Origin: Pseudomonas pergaminensis | GTDB lineage: Bacteria > Pseudomonadota > Gammaproteobacteria > Pseudomonadales > Pseudomonadaceae | DNA length: 64,000 bases | Assembly (NCBI RefSeq): GCF_024112395.2 | Contig: NZ_CP078013.2 | Location: forward strand, 3,348,001-3,412,000 | Reading direction: 5' to 3' | Shown: piece after piece, positions 54,375 to 62,841 of the stretch | Layout of the letters: each line of letters begins with the position of its first letter | How positions within the stretch are numbered: the stretch's first letter is position 1 | The notes under the pieces: generated by a model | What the model was told of the DNA's origin: nothing | Database searches by the model: none | The model's input: the letters and a program-made list of their open reading frames with translations, nothing else | Position numbers and translations under genes: made by a program

Positions 54375-55583
54375 ATGTCTCGAAGCATCGCCCACCTCGC
54401 CCTCCTCCTGGGCTTGATCACCGCCGTCGGCCCCTTTGCCATCGATATCTATCTGCCCGCCTTGCCGACCCTGGGCGCGAGCCTGCACGCCTCGCCGGCA
54501 CTGGTGCAGATGAGCCTCACGGTGTTCTTCGTCATCGTTGGCGTGTGCCAGCTGTTCTACGGGCCGATCAGTGATGTGTTCGGGCGCAAGCCGCCGATCT
54601 ACGCCGGCTTGGTGATTTTTGCGCTGGCCAGTGTTGGCTGCGCCCTGGCGCCGACCATCGAAACCCTGATCGCCTTTCGTGCCCTGCAGGCGTTTGGCGC
54701 GTGCGCGGGCATGGTGATTCCGCGCGCCATCGTGCGGGACCTCTACACCGGGCATGAAGCCGCGAAACTCATGGCCTTGCTGATGTTGGTGATGAGTGTC
54801 TCACCGATCCTGGCGCCGCTCGCCGGCAGCCTGGTGATCTCGTTGTGGAGCTGGCGTGAAGTGTTTGCCGTGTTGGCGGTGGTGGCCGTGGCGTGCCTGG
54901 TGATGACCATCGTGCAACTGCCCGAAACCCATCCGGCCGAGCGCCGCCTGGGCAAGACCCTGGGCAACGCGTTCAGCAGCTACGGCGCGTTGCTGCGTGA
55001 CCCGGTATTCATCGGGTTGTCAGTGGTATGCGGTTTTGGCCTGGCGACCTTCTTCGTGTTTATCGGCAGTGCGCCGTTCGTGTACATCGAGCATTACGGC
55101 CTGACGCCAACGCAATTCAGCCTGGGGTTTGCGCTGAATGCCGCCTCGTTTTTCGCCATGAGCCAACTCACTGCACGCCTCAGTGCGCGCTTTGGCCTCG
55201 CGCCGCTGATTCGTTGGTCGGTGGTAGCCGTGGCGGCGGTCATGACCGTGCTGGCGGCCACCACGCTGTGGGTCGACAGCCTGGCCTTGACCATGACGCT
55301 GCTGTTTATCGGCTTCGGTTTTCTCGGGCTGTTGCTGCCCGCAGCGGGCGTGTTGTCGTTGGAGGATCATGGCGCGGCGGCGGGTTCTGCCTCGGCCTTG
55401 CTCGGAGCGATCCAGATGATCACCGCCGCCGTGTCCATGACGCTGGTCGGTGTGTTCGCCGATCACACACCCGCGCCGATGTTAATCGGCATCGCACTGT
55501 GCGCTGTCGCGGCGATGCTCACCACGCTGTGGACGCTGCGCCGTCTACCGGCTCACTTGGCGAGCGCCCCGCCCTCCTCCTGA
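54375..55583 (+). CDS. MFS exporter, Bcr/CflA family
   Basis: 402 residues, twelve hydrophobic helices. 'GPFAIDIYLPALPTLGASL' at residues 16-34 and the motif A loop 'GPISDVFGRKPPIYAGL' near 63 are diagnostic of the Bcr/CflA drug-resistance family (bicyclomycin, sulfonamide or cysteine export in relatives). Inner membrane, proton-driven. The end overlaps the convergent DUF971 gene by 31 bp. Confidence 0.87.
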   Translation: MSRSIAHLALLLGLITAVGPFAIDIYLPALPTLGASLHASPALVQMSLTVFFVIVGVCQLFYGPISDVFGRKPPIYAGLVIFALASVGCALAPTIETLIAFRALQAFGACAGMVIPRAIVRDLYTGHEAAKLMALLMLVMSVSPILAPLAGSLVISLWSWREVFAVLAVVAVACLVMTIVQLPETHPAERRLGKTLGNAFSSYGALLRDPVFIGLSVVCGFGLATFFVFIGSAPFVYIEHYGLTPTQFSLGFALNAASFFAMSQLTARLSARFGLAPLIRWSVVAVAAVMTVLAATTLWVDSLALTMTLLFIGFGFLGLLLPAAGVLSLEDHGAAAGSASALLGAIQMITAAVSMTLVGVFADHTPAPMLIGIALCAVAAMLTTLWTLRRLPAHLASAPPSS

Positions 55584-55861
55584 TCGCTGCCCAATTGCGC
55601 CAGGTACGCCCACGGATAAATCCCGCGCTGGTGGCCATCGCTGAACACCAGTTGCACGCCATAACCCTGAGGGTGGACCTCCACCACCCTCACCGCGTCC
55701 GACACCATCGGTGGGCTGCCCCGTAGCCGAAACGCCCGGCACTGCGAGCAGGGGCATGCACGGCGCAGGCGTGCATGCTCGATCCATTGGGCACCGTCGG
55801 CCCACTCCAGGCGCAGACGGCCGTCGCGGCCTTTGCCAATGGCGTTCGGCGCGGCGGTCAT
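55553..55861 (-). CDS. DUF971-domain protein
   Basis: 102 residues, one DUF971 domain: 'LRLEWADGAQWIEHARLRRA' then 'CPCSQCRAFRL' (CPC-x2-C, likely metal-binding), 'VRVVEVHPQGYGVQLVFSDG' and 'GIYPWAYL'. This domain also forms the N-terminal zinc-binding part of gamma-butyrobetaine hydroxylases and occurs with iron-sulfur assembly genes. It starts inside the stop of the HEAT-repeat gene (4-bp overlap), as the last member of the GntR-controlled transport/redox run. Confidence 0.85.
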   Translation of the reverse strand: MTAAPNAIGKGRDGRLRLEWADGAQWIEHARLRRACPCSQCRAFRLRGSPPMVSDAVRVVEVHPQGYGVQLVFSDGHQRGIYPWAYLAQLGSDQEEGGALAK

Positions 55862-56802
55862 TGCAGCTGCGCCAAGGCTATCCGCACGGCCTTGCGCACT
55901 TCCGGGTCGCCATCGTCGGCTGCATCACGTAACGCCGCCAACGCCTGGCGATCGCCCAATTCGCCGAGTGCCAGGGCGGCCTCCTTGCGCAGGTTGCTGA
56001 TGCTGTGGCCCAGGGTCTGGATCAACGCCCCTAGCGCCGGGAGATAACGCAGGCGGCCAAGGCTGCGCGTCGCCCGCAAGCGAACCTGCCAGTACTCGTC
56101 CGTCAGCGCTTCGACCAGCGCATCCCCCGCATTGAGGCTGCCGACTTTGCCCAAGGTGGTTGCGGCTTCCTCCCGTACTTGCCAGGCCGGGTCCAGCAAC
56201 GCCTGGTGCAGCGCCGGTAGAACCTGGTCATCGTTCGCCAACCCCAGGGCGCCGGTGGCAGCGCGGCGGACCTCTGTGTCGGGATCGCTGCTGGCCAAGG
56301 TCGCCAGGGCTTCAAGCGCAGGCAGGTGCTTGAGCCACCCCAGCACGCCCACCGCTTCACGCCGGATACCCGCGTCGGCGTCCGCCAATGCCAGCAAGGC
56401 CGCCGGCGCCGCCGCTGCCAGGCGCAGCTCGCGCAATGCGCGGAATATCGCGGTGCGCACGCTCACATCGGCATGCTCGGTCCAGGGCAACAGCAATGCC
56501 CCCGCCTCGGCGGTTTTCAATACGCTCAGGCTCTGGGCGGCCGCCTCGCGCACGGGCGGTTCGGCATCTGTGAGCGCCTCGCACAACGCCTGCACCACCT
56601 CGGTTTCTTCCCAGGCTTCCAGCAAGGTGGCGGCCTGGGCACGCACGTCCACAGAGGGATCGTTGCGCAGGCTGTCCACCAGCCATTCAAGGCCGTCGGG
56701 GTCTTCAAGGTCAGCCAAGTCGATCAGGGCAATGCGGCGCATGCCGGCGTCCGGGGCTTGCAGGCGCGGGCGCAGGGCTTCTATTTCCAGGTTATAGGTC
56801 AT
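55858..56802 (-). CDS. HEAT-repeat protein (PBS-lyase-like repeats)
   Basis: 314 residues made of about nine HEAT repeats of 30-31 residues with the pattern DPDxxVRxxAAxALG ('DPDTEVRRAATGALG', 'DPAWQVREEAATTLG', 'DEYWQVRLRATRSLG', 'DGDPEVRKAVRIALAQ'). Such solenoids bind partner proteins; relatives attach cofactors or act as assembly factors. It overlaps the ABC ATPase gene upstream and the DUF971 gene downstream by 4 bp each, so it is made in step with both, suggesting a role in maturation of the flavoprotein/ferredoxin pair or the importer. That role is inference. Confidence 0.85.
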   Translation of the reverse strand: MTYNLEIEALRPRLQAPDAGMRRIALIDLADLEDPDGLEWLVDSLRNDPSVDVRAQAATLLEAWEETEVVQALCEALTDAEPPVREAAAQSLSVLKTAEAGALLLPWTEHADVSVRTAIFRALRELRLAAAAPAALLALADADAGIRREAVGVLGWLKHLPALEALATLASSDPDTEVRRAATGALGLANDDQVLPALHQALLDPAWQVREEAATTLGKVGSLNAGDALVEALTDEYWQVRLRATRSLGRLRYLPALGALIQTLGHSISNLRKEAALALGELGDRQALAALRDAADDGDPEVRKAVRIALAQLQ

Positions 56803-57629
56803 ATGGCAAATCGCGGTGTTGAATGATCGGTGGGCAACCCGAGCGGGTTCAGGCGTGGCAACTGGCGGCCATCTTCATGGTGCAGCAGTTCCAGGCAATG
56901 ACGCTTGAGGTGAGTGAATTCGGGGGTGGTCATCAGTTCGGTATGGCGCGGCCGCGCAAAGTCCAGCGAGAAGTCTTCGATAATGCGCCCCGGGCGCGGG
57001 CTCATTACCAGGATGCGATCGGCCAGGAACAGCGCCTCATCAATATCGTGGGTGACGAACACCACCGTGGTGCGAATGCGCGTCCAGATATCCAGCAGCA
57101 AGGCCTGCATCTTCATGCGCGTCAGCGCGTCCAGCGCGCCGAACGGCTCGTCCATCAGCAACAGGCGTGGGCGATTGACCAGCACCCGGGCGATTTCCAC
57201 GCGCTGCTGCATGCCGCCCGACAGCTGGTTCGGCCAACGCTCGGCAAACCCTTCAAGCCCGACCAGGGCCAGGATCTCGTCGGCTGCGGCCAACCGCTCA
57301 GCCTTGGCCACGCCGCGCATCTTCAAACCGAACGCGACGTTCTCGCGCACGCTGCGCCACGGGAACAACGTGTGCTGTTGGAACACCATGCCGCGTTGCT
57401 GGGACGGGCCGACCACTGGCTGCCCGTCCATTTGCAACGTGCCCTGGCTCGGCACCAGGTGGCCGGCCAACGCGCCAAGCAAGGTCGATTTGCCGCAGCC
57501 CGACGGGCCGAGAATGCACACGAATTGCCCCGGCTCGATCCTGCAATCCAGTGCCTTGACTGCCTCGAATGCCTGCGCCTGTTCGCCCAGGACAATGGAC
57601 AAACCGCTGATTTCAATCCGACCTTCCAT
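56799..57629 (-). CDS. ABC transporter ATPase, TauB/SsuB type
   Basis: 276 residues. Walker A 'GPSGCGKST' near residue 41, Q-loop, signature 'LSGGMQQRVE' near 139, Walker B 'LLLMDEPFGALD' near 159 and H-loop 'VFVTHDIDEA' near 193 are all intact. This sequence group energises nitrate/sulfonate/taurine-type importers. Overlaps the permease gene by one base and the HEAT gene by four. Confidence 0.9.
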   Translation of the reverse strand: MEGRIEISGLSIVLGEQAQAFEAVKALDCRIEPGQFVCILGPSGCGKSTLLGALAGHLVPSQGTLQMDGQPVVGPSQQRGMVFQQHTLFPWRSVRENVAFGLKMRGVAKAERLAAADEILALVGLEGFAERWPNQLSGGMQQRVEIARVLVNRPRLLLMDEPFGALDALTRMKMQALLLDIWTRIRTTVVFVTHDIDEALFLADRILVMSPRPGRIIEDFSLDFARPRHTELMTTPEFTHLKRHCLELLHHEDGRQLPRLNPLGLPTDHSTPRFAI

Positions 57630-58411
57630 CAGGCTTTACCTCGCGAACGGTGCCAAGGGGTGAACACGGCGCCCAGGCGCTTGACCAGCCAACTGCTGCC
57701 CATGCCCAGCACGCCGATCAACAGCATGCCAACCACAATGTCGGCATAGTTCTGGATGGTGTATGACTCCCAGGTGTAATAGCCGATGCCGAACTGTCCG
57801 GAGATCATCTCCGCCGTCACCAGGCAGAACCACGACGTACCCATGCCAATGGCCAGGCCGGTGATGATGCTGGGTGCGGCGCCCGGCACCACCACTTCCC
57901 GCAGGATCGCGCCCCGCCCTGCCCCCAGGCTGCGTGCCGAAGCAATCAACCGTGGATCGACGCCCTCGACGCCGTGCACGGTATTGAGCAGGATCGGAAA
58001 CAGCGCACCGGTAAAGGTGATGAACACCATCGACAGCTCCGACGATGGAAACATCAGGATCGCCAACGGTATCCACGCCACCGCCGGAATCGGTCGGATG
58101 ACTTCCAGGGGTGGCAGCAGCACATCTTCAGCCCATTTCGAACGACCGATAGCGATGCCCAAGCCAACCCCCACCAGCACTGCCGCCAGGTAACCTTCGA
58201 ACACCCGGGTCAGGCTCGCGCTTAAATGCCGGGCCAGCTTGCCCGAGTCCGCCAACCCCAGCGCCGCCTCCAGCACGGCGCCTGGGGTGGGTACGTTGGC
58301 AAAGGTCACCAGCCACAGGTTCCAGTGGTGGCTGGCAGCAAGTTGCCAGAACAACAGGCACACCAGCAGTGACGCTGTGCGCGGCAACCAGCGATAAGCA
58401 GCAGTCGACAT
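57629..58411 (-). CDS. ABC transporter permease, TauC/SsuC type
   Basis: 260 residues from the ATG at 58411 (SD GAGAGGAA). Six hydrophobic helices and the EAA-like loop 'RLIASARSLGAGRGAILREV' near residue 165 typical of the nitrate/sulfonate family permeases. Inner-membrane channel of the importer; lies 13 bp after the binding-protein gene. Confidence 0.9.
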   Translation of the reverse strand: MSTAAYRWLPRTASLLVCLLFWQLAASHHWNLWLVTFANVPTPGAVLEAALGLADSGKLARHLSASLTRVFEGYLAAVLVGVGLGIAIGRSKWAEDVLLPPLEVIRPIPAVAWIPLAILMFPSSELSMVFITFTGALFPILLNTVHGVEGVDPRLIASARSLGAGRGAILREVVVPGAAPSIITGLAIGMGTSWFCLVTAEMISGQFGIGYYTWESYTIQNYADIVVGMLLIGVLGMGSSWLVKRLGAVFTPWHRSRGKA

Positions 58412-58424
58412 GGGCCTATTCCTC

Positions 58425-59831
58425 TCAGCGACCGACCACGGCCTGCGCGCCGGCCGTGGTGAAGTCAAACACCTTGCCGCCCTGGGCATCCGCGAACTGC
58501 TGCGCCTGGCCCTTGAGCAGGAATGCACTCAACGTGCCTTGGCGATCACTGGCAAACCACGCCTGGTTGGCGAGCAGCTTGATGCCGCTGTCTTCGGCCT
58601 GGGCGTAGACGGCACGCACGTCCTTGCCGTCTTTTTTCAAACGGGCCAATGCACTGAACGCAGATTCGGCAGACGCGTAGTCACGCACCTTGGGCTCGCC
58701 TTTCACCCAGATTTGCGCCACGTGTTTCCAGTCGGTGATGGGCTTGCCGGTCAAGGCGTCGTTGGCCTTGAGCGGGGCCTGGGCGTAATTGCCCAGCTGC
58801 GCCTGATAGTCCAGGCCGGACGCCTTGAAGGCAGCGCGGATGTACTGGTCATCGATAAAGGTAGTGAGGTCGAGGCCACGGTCGGCTTTTTTCAGCAGCT
58901 TGAGGGTGTCGATGGCGGTGCCGACAGCCTGGCGGTATTCCGGCTTCCAGCTCAGGTCACGGGTTTGCACGCCAAGCGGGCCGTGGAACAGGTAGCTGAC
59001 CTCGGCTTCGACGCCGGTGACTTTTTCGATCAGTTCGCTGTATTTCTCCGGTTCCGCCGCCAGCAACTGGTTGGCTTCGATAGTCGCACGCAGGTAGGCG
59101 GCGACCACTTCCGGGTACTGGCGGGCGTAGCTTTCATCCACCAGCGCGCCGTGGAAGGTCGGGGTGTTGGACTGCGAACCGTCATAGATCTTGCGGGCGA
59201 AACCCCGGTTGGGGAACAACTCGGCAAACGGCACGAAGTCGGCATGCGCCTCGATCTTGTTGGCTTGCAGCGCCGAACCCGCCACTTCGGGCGCCTGGGC
59301 GATGATGTTCACATCCGTGAGTGGGTCCCAGCCTTGCGCCGCGACCGCCCGCAACAGCATGCCGTGGGCGGTGGACGCGAACGGCACCGAAATGGTCTTG
59401 CCCTTCAGGTCGGCCAACGACTGGGCGCTGGACTCGGTCGGCACCACAATGCCATTGCCACTGCCTTTGATATTGCCCGACAGCACGCTGATAAACAGGC
59501 TGTGCTTGCCAGCGCCCTCAAACGCCACGCCGTTGAAGGCGCCGGGGAAGTCGGCCATGGCGCCGAAGTCGAGCTTGCCGGCCACCATTTCGTTGGTCAG
59601 CGGTGCGCCACTGGTGAAGTTTTTCCACTGGATATCATAGGTGGCGTCCTTGTACTTGCCGTCATGGGGCAAGTACTTGTCCAGCAGGCCCAGCTCGCGG
59701 ATCAGCAAGCCGCCAGCGACGCAGTTGATGGTGGTGTCCTGGGTACCGATGGCGACCCGGATGGTCTGTGCCTGTACCGACAGGCTCAAGGAAGCCAGCA
59801 CCAGGCCGGCCAAAGTTGCGCGCAAGAACAT
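58425..59831 (-). CDS. ABC transporter substrate-binding protein, NMT1/TauA/NrtA-like
   Basis: 468 residues. Signal peptide at 1-22 (cleavage after 'SVQA'), mature start 'TIRVAIGTQDTTINCVAGG', then the NMT1/SsuA-like pattern 'NFTSGAPLTNEMVAGKLDFG' and 'KGKTISVPFASTAHGML'. At 468 residues it is distinctly longer than TauA or SsuA (about 320), closer to NrtA-type proteins, with an extra C-terminal region around 340-450. Ligand not evident; sulfonates, nitrate/nitrile-like or heterocyclic compounds are handled by relatives. Confidence 0.87.
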   Translation of the reverse strand: MFLRATLAGLVLASLSLSVQAQTIRVAIGTQDTTINCVAGGLLIRELGLLDKYLPHDGKYKDATYDIQWKNFTSGAPLTNEMVAGKLDFGAMADFPGAFNGVAFEGAGKHSLFISVLSGNIKGSGNGIVVPTESSAQSLADLKGKTISVPFASTAHGMLLRAVAAQGWDPLTDVNIIAQAPEVAGSALQANKIEAHADFVPFAELFPNRGFARKIYDGSQSNTPTFHGALVDESYARQYPEVVAAYLRATIEANQLLAAEPEKYSELIEKVTGVEAEVSYLFHGPLGVQTRDLSWKPEYRQAVGTAIDTLKLLKKADRGLDLTTFIDDQYIRAAFKASGLDYQAQLGNYAQAPLKANDALTGKPITDWKHVAQIWVKGEPKVRDYASAESAFSALARLKKDGKDVRAVYAQAEDSGIKLLANQAWFASDRQGTLSAFLLKGQAQQFADAQGGKVFDFTTAGAQAVVGR

Positions 59832-59952
59832 TGGGTGTTTCCCCTCGAATCATGGTTATAGGCATCGTCTCCGCCGCGATCTGGCGCGGTGGGAAACGAG
59901 GGGGGTACGGCGTTGGCGTCCGGTGTTGGCGGATGGCTTGGAGTCGACACGC

Positions 59953-60198
59953 TCAGCGCAGCAGGTACGGGATCTCGACCTTGACCGCGCCTGTGGGGCA
60001 ATCCTTTTCACACGGCATGCAGTACCAGCATTCGTCGAACGCCATATACGCCTTCTGTGTTGCGGGATTGATCGCCAGCAGGTCCATCGGGCAGACGTCG
60101 ACGCACACCGTGCAGCCTTTTTCGGCAATGCACTTGTCTTCGTCGATCGTCACCGGCGCGTTGGAGCGAAAAAATATTTCCTGGGGTTGGTAGGCCAT
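59953..60198 (-). CDS. 2[4Fe-4S] ferredoxin, AprB-like
   Basis: 81 residues with eight cysteines in two cluster motifs: Cys23, 29, 32, 36 ('CIAEKGCTVCVDVCP') and Cys57, 60, 63, 67 ('CWYCMPCEKDCP'). The widened first motif (C-x5-C-x2-C-x3-CP) recalls the beta subunit of adenylylsulfate reductase. Probably the electron partner of the flavoprotein encoded 131 bp upstream; a long hairpin lies between the two genes. Cytoplasmic. Confidence 0.87.
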   Translation of the reverse strand: MAYQPQEIFFRSNAPVTIDEDKCIAEKGCTVCVDVCPMDLLAINPATQKAYMAFDECWYCMPCEKDCPTGAVKVEIPYLLR

Positions 60199-60238
60199 TT
60201 CACGGTGTCCTTAGCACTTTGTGGTTGTGCTGATTGTT

Positions 60239-60301
60239 GTGGTGAGCGGGCTTCTGTGGTGAGTGGGCTTGCCCTGCTCACCACAGAAGCCCGCTCACCA
60301 C
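60239..60301. repeat. Long imperfect inverted repeat between flavoprotein and ferredoxin genes
   Basis: 28-bp arms (60239-60266 and 60274-60301) with three mismatches, near the apex, around a 7-bp loop. Each arm contains two copies of the GTGGTGAG(C/T)GGG motif, and a further half-copy follows at 60302-60318. It belongs to the same repeat type as 24830-24857 and would form a strong hairpin in the operon mRNA. Confidence 0.8.
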
Positions 60302-60329
60302 AGGAAGCCCGTTCACCAGAGATTGAGCT

Positions 60330-62060
60330 TCAGGCCGCATCAGCCCCCACGCGCAGGCGGTCGTAGGCTTGCATTTCTTCGGCGTCCAACGGAATGACGT
60401 AGGGCTCCACGGGTTTCTTGAAGCTGACCATCTGGCCGTCATCGCCCTTTTTCAGGTGGCAATGGCAGAACCAGTCGGCGTCATTGCGCAGCGGGTGATC
60501 GACGCGATGGTGGTACAGGCCCCAGCGGCTCTCGGCGCGGAACAGCGAAGCGCGGGCGGCCATTTCAGCGCAGTCGCGGATCACGCTGGTTTCCATGGCG
60601 CGCATCAGTTCGTGGGGGTTGTGGGCTTTCATCTGGTCGAGGTCGCGCTGGATATCGCTGAAGCGCTGCAGGCCGATTTCCATCTTGCGGGTGACCTTGG
60701 GCGGCTGCAGATAATCGTTCACGAAACGCCGCAGCTTGTACTCGACCTGCGCCGGCGGCAGGCCGGTTTCGCGGTCCAGCGGCGCGTAGACGCGGGCCTG
60801 TTCTGCTGCGACTTGCTCGGTGTTTACCGCGCTGAATTCTTTCTCCACCACATACTGGGCGGCGTTGGTACCGGCAAACCAACCGTAGGTAAACGCGCCC
60901 AGCATGTAGTTATGCGGCACCGCCGCCATGTCGCCGGCCGAATACAGGCCTTTCACCGAGGTTTCGGCACGCTCGTTCACCCACACGCCGGAGGCCGAAT
61001 GCCCGCTGCAAAAGCCGATCTCGGAGATGTGCATCTCGACCATGTCGCTGCGGTAATCGGTGCCCCGGTTGGCGTGGAACTGGCCACGGCTCGGGCGCTC
61101 GTTGCTGTGCAGGATGGTTTCGATGTTCTGGATGGTTTCCTCGGCCAGGTGGTCGAGCTTGAGAAACACCGGGCCATTGCCGCTTTCGAGTTCCTGATGG
61201 AACTCCCACATCATCTGGCCGCTCCAGTAGTCGCACTCGATAAAGCGCTCACCCTTGTTATTGGCGGTGTAGCCACCCAGCGGGCCCGTCACGTAGGCGC
61301 AGGCCGGGCCGTTGTAATCCTTGATCAACGGGTTGATCTGGAAGCACTCCAGGTTCGCCAGTTCGGCGCCCGCGTGGTAGGCCATGGCGTAGCCGTCGCC
61401 GGCATTGGTAGGGTTTTCATAGGTGCCCATCAGGTAGCCCGACGACGGCAAGCCCAGCCGGCCCGCCGCGCCGCAGCACAGAATCACAGCCTTGGCCTTG
61501 ATCACCTGGAAGTCGGCGGTGCGGCAGTCAAAGCCCATCACGCCGTTGACCGCGCCTTCGCTGTCAGTCAGCAAGCGCGTGCACACCAAGCGGTTGGTGA
61601 TAGTCACCCGGGCACGCTTGAGCTGGCGGTACAGCACTTTCTTGATGTCATGGCCCTCGGGCATCGGCAGCACGTAGGCGCCCATGTGGTGAACCTTTTT
61701 CACCGCGTAGTCGCCGGTCTCGTCCTTTTCGAACTTCACCCCCCAGCGGTCCAACTGCTCGATGGTCTCGTAACTGTGGGTGGCATAGGCGTACACCGCT
61801 GCCTGGTTGACGATGCCGTCGTTGGCGATGGTGATTTCCTTGGTGTATTGCTCAGGCGTCGAGTGACCGGGGATGATCGCGTTGTTCAGCCCGTCCATGC
61901 CCATGCTGATCGCACCGCTGCGCTTGACGTTGGCCTTGTCCACCAGCAACACACGCAGCGCCGGGTTGGCTTCCTTGGCCTTGATCGCCGCCATCGGCCC
62001 GGCTGTGCCGCCGCCGATCACTACGATGTCGTATTCCAGCTCCAGGGTTGTGCGGCTCAC
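60330..62060 (-). CDS. FAD-dependent oxidoreductase of the fumarate reductase/AprA type
   Basis: 576 residues. FAD-binding Rossmann motif 'IVVIGGGTAGPMAAIKAKE' at residues 12-30 and AprA-like 'KRSGAISMGMDGLNN' near residue 46. A fumarate-reductase-type FAD/capping region follows ('NPTNAGDGYAMAYHAGAEL', 'LYSAGDMAAVPHNYMLGA'), then the helical C-terminal domain. Similarity is closer to the alpha subunit of adenylylsulfate reductase than to SdhA/FrdA, but lengths and neighbours differ from aprBA of sulfate reducers. It overlaps the GntR gene by 4 bp, and the AprB-like ferredoxin follows, so a soluble flavin-iron-sulfur oxidoreductase acting on the imported compound is a reasonable inference. Confidence 0.85.
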   Translation of the reverse strand: MSRTTLELEYDIVVIGGGTAGPMAAIKAKEANPALRVLLVDKANVKRSGAISMGMDGLNNAIIPGHSTPEQYTKEITIANDGIVNQAAVYAYATHSYETIEQLDRWGVKFEKDETGDYAVKKVHHMGAYVLPMPEGHDIKKVLYRQLKRARVTITNRLVCTRLLTDSEGAVNGVMGFDCRTADFQVIKAKAVILCCGAAGRLGLPSSGYLMGTYENPTNAGDGYAMAYHAGAELANLECFQINPLIKDYNGPACAYVTGPLGGYTANNKGERFIECDYWSGQMMWEFHQELESGNGPVFLKLDHLAEETIQNIETILHSNERPSRGQFHANRGTDYRSDMVEMHISEIGFCSGHSASGVWVNERAETSVKGLYSAGDMAAVPHNYMLGAFTYGWFAGTNAAQYVVEKEFSAVNTEQVAAEQARVYAPLDRETGLPPAQVEYKLRRFVNDYLQPPKVTRKMEIGLQRFSDIQRDLDQMKAHNPHELMRAMETSVIRDCAEMAARASLFRAESRWGLYHHRVDHPLRNDADWFCHCHLKKGDDGQMVSFKKPVEPYVIPLDAEEMQAYDRLRVGADAA

Positions 62061-62812
62061 GGGCGGCTTCCTCGTTCACGGTCGATGCGCAGGCGATACT
62101 GGAAGGCGTCGCCACGGTAATACAGGTGTTCAAAGTCCACCGGCTGGCCGTCGGCGGTATGGGTCAAGCGCTCGATATGCATGATCGGCGAGCCCGGTTC
62201 CACGTTCAGCGCCTGGGTCAGGTCGCTGTCGGCCAGCACGGCGTCGATGGCCACATCCGCATGCCCCAAGTGCAGGCCGCAGTCGTTTTCCAGGATCAGG
62301 AAGATGTCGCGGGTGACCAGGTCAGCCTTTTCCAGGCGCTCGCCGAGGGGTTGCGGCAGGTAGGTGATTTCCAGCGACACCGGCTCTCGGTTGATCAGGC
62401 GCACCCGCTTGATCTGCGCAACCACGGTGCCCTCCTCCACGCCCAGGCGCTCGGCCACCTGCTTGTCGGCCGGCACGAAACGAAAACTGCGCAAGCGGTT
62501 GATCACTTCATAACCGCGCTCGGTCATCGACTCGGCCAACCCCTGCAAGGTGCTGACGTTCTGGTAGGCCTTGGGCTTGGACACAAACGTGCCTTTGCCA
62601 TGAATCTTGTAGATCAAGCCCTCTTTCTGCAGGTCGCCCAATGCCTGCCGCACGGTGATGCGGCTGACTTTGAAGCGCACGCCCAACTCGCTTTCTGAGG
62701 GCATTTGAGTGTTGGGCGCGTATTCGCCGTCGAGAATGCGACTGCGCAACAGGTCGCGCAGTTGGGCATGCAGGGGAATGCTGGACAGTGGAGAGAGGCT
62801 GGAATCGTTCAT
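62057..62812 (-). CDS. GntR-family regulator with UTRA domain (HutC subfamily)
   Basis: 251 residues from the ATG at 62812; an in-frame GTG at 62821 is the alternative, neither has a strong SD. Winged helix 'QMPSESELGVRFKVSRITVR' then 'QALGDLQKEGLIYKIHGKGT' at residues 38-77, UTRA effector domain from about 95 ('EPVSLEITYLPQPLGERLEK', 'HLYYRGDAFQYRLRIDR'). First gene of the operon, and a perfect palindrome lies just upstream, so autoregulation and control of the whole run are likely. The UTRA ligand would be the operon's substrate. Confidence 0.88.
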   Translation of the reverse strand: MNDSSLSPLSSIPLHAQLRDLLRSRILDGEYAPNTQMPSESELGVRFKVSRITVRQALGDLQKEGLIYKIHGKGTFVSKPKAYQNVSTLQGLAESMTERGYEVINRLRSFRFVPADKQVAERLGVEEGTVVAQIKRVRLINREPVSLEITYLPQPLGERLEKADLVTRDIFLILENDCGLHLGHADVAIDAVLADSDLTQALNVEPGSPIMHIERLTHTADGQPVDFEHLYYRGDAFQYRLRIDRERGSRP

Positions 62813-62823
62813 CAAGGTCACTT

Positions 62824-62841
62824 GTCATAACGAGTTATGAC
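62824..62841. promoter_or_regulatory. Perfect GntR-type palindrome upstream of the operon
   Basis: GTCATAAC-GA-GTTATGAC is an exact 8-bp inverted repeat with a 2-bp centre, lying 11 bp before the GntR start. The GT...AC ends and length match HutC-subfamily operators. No second copy was found before the ferredoxin or binding-protein genes. Confidence 0.75.

Noticed and set aside
60330..62060. Calling the flavoprotein succinate dehydrogenase or fumarate reductase subunit A
   Set aside because: Partners SdhB/C/D are absent, and the local motif RSGAISMG and AprB-like ferredoxin point to the AprA-like branch.
60369..62120. 583-codon plus-strand frame opposite the flavoprotein
   Set aside because: Antisense shadow of a gene with intact FAD-binding motifs; no family resemblance.
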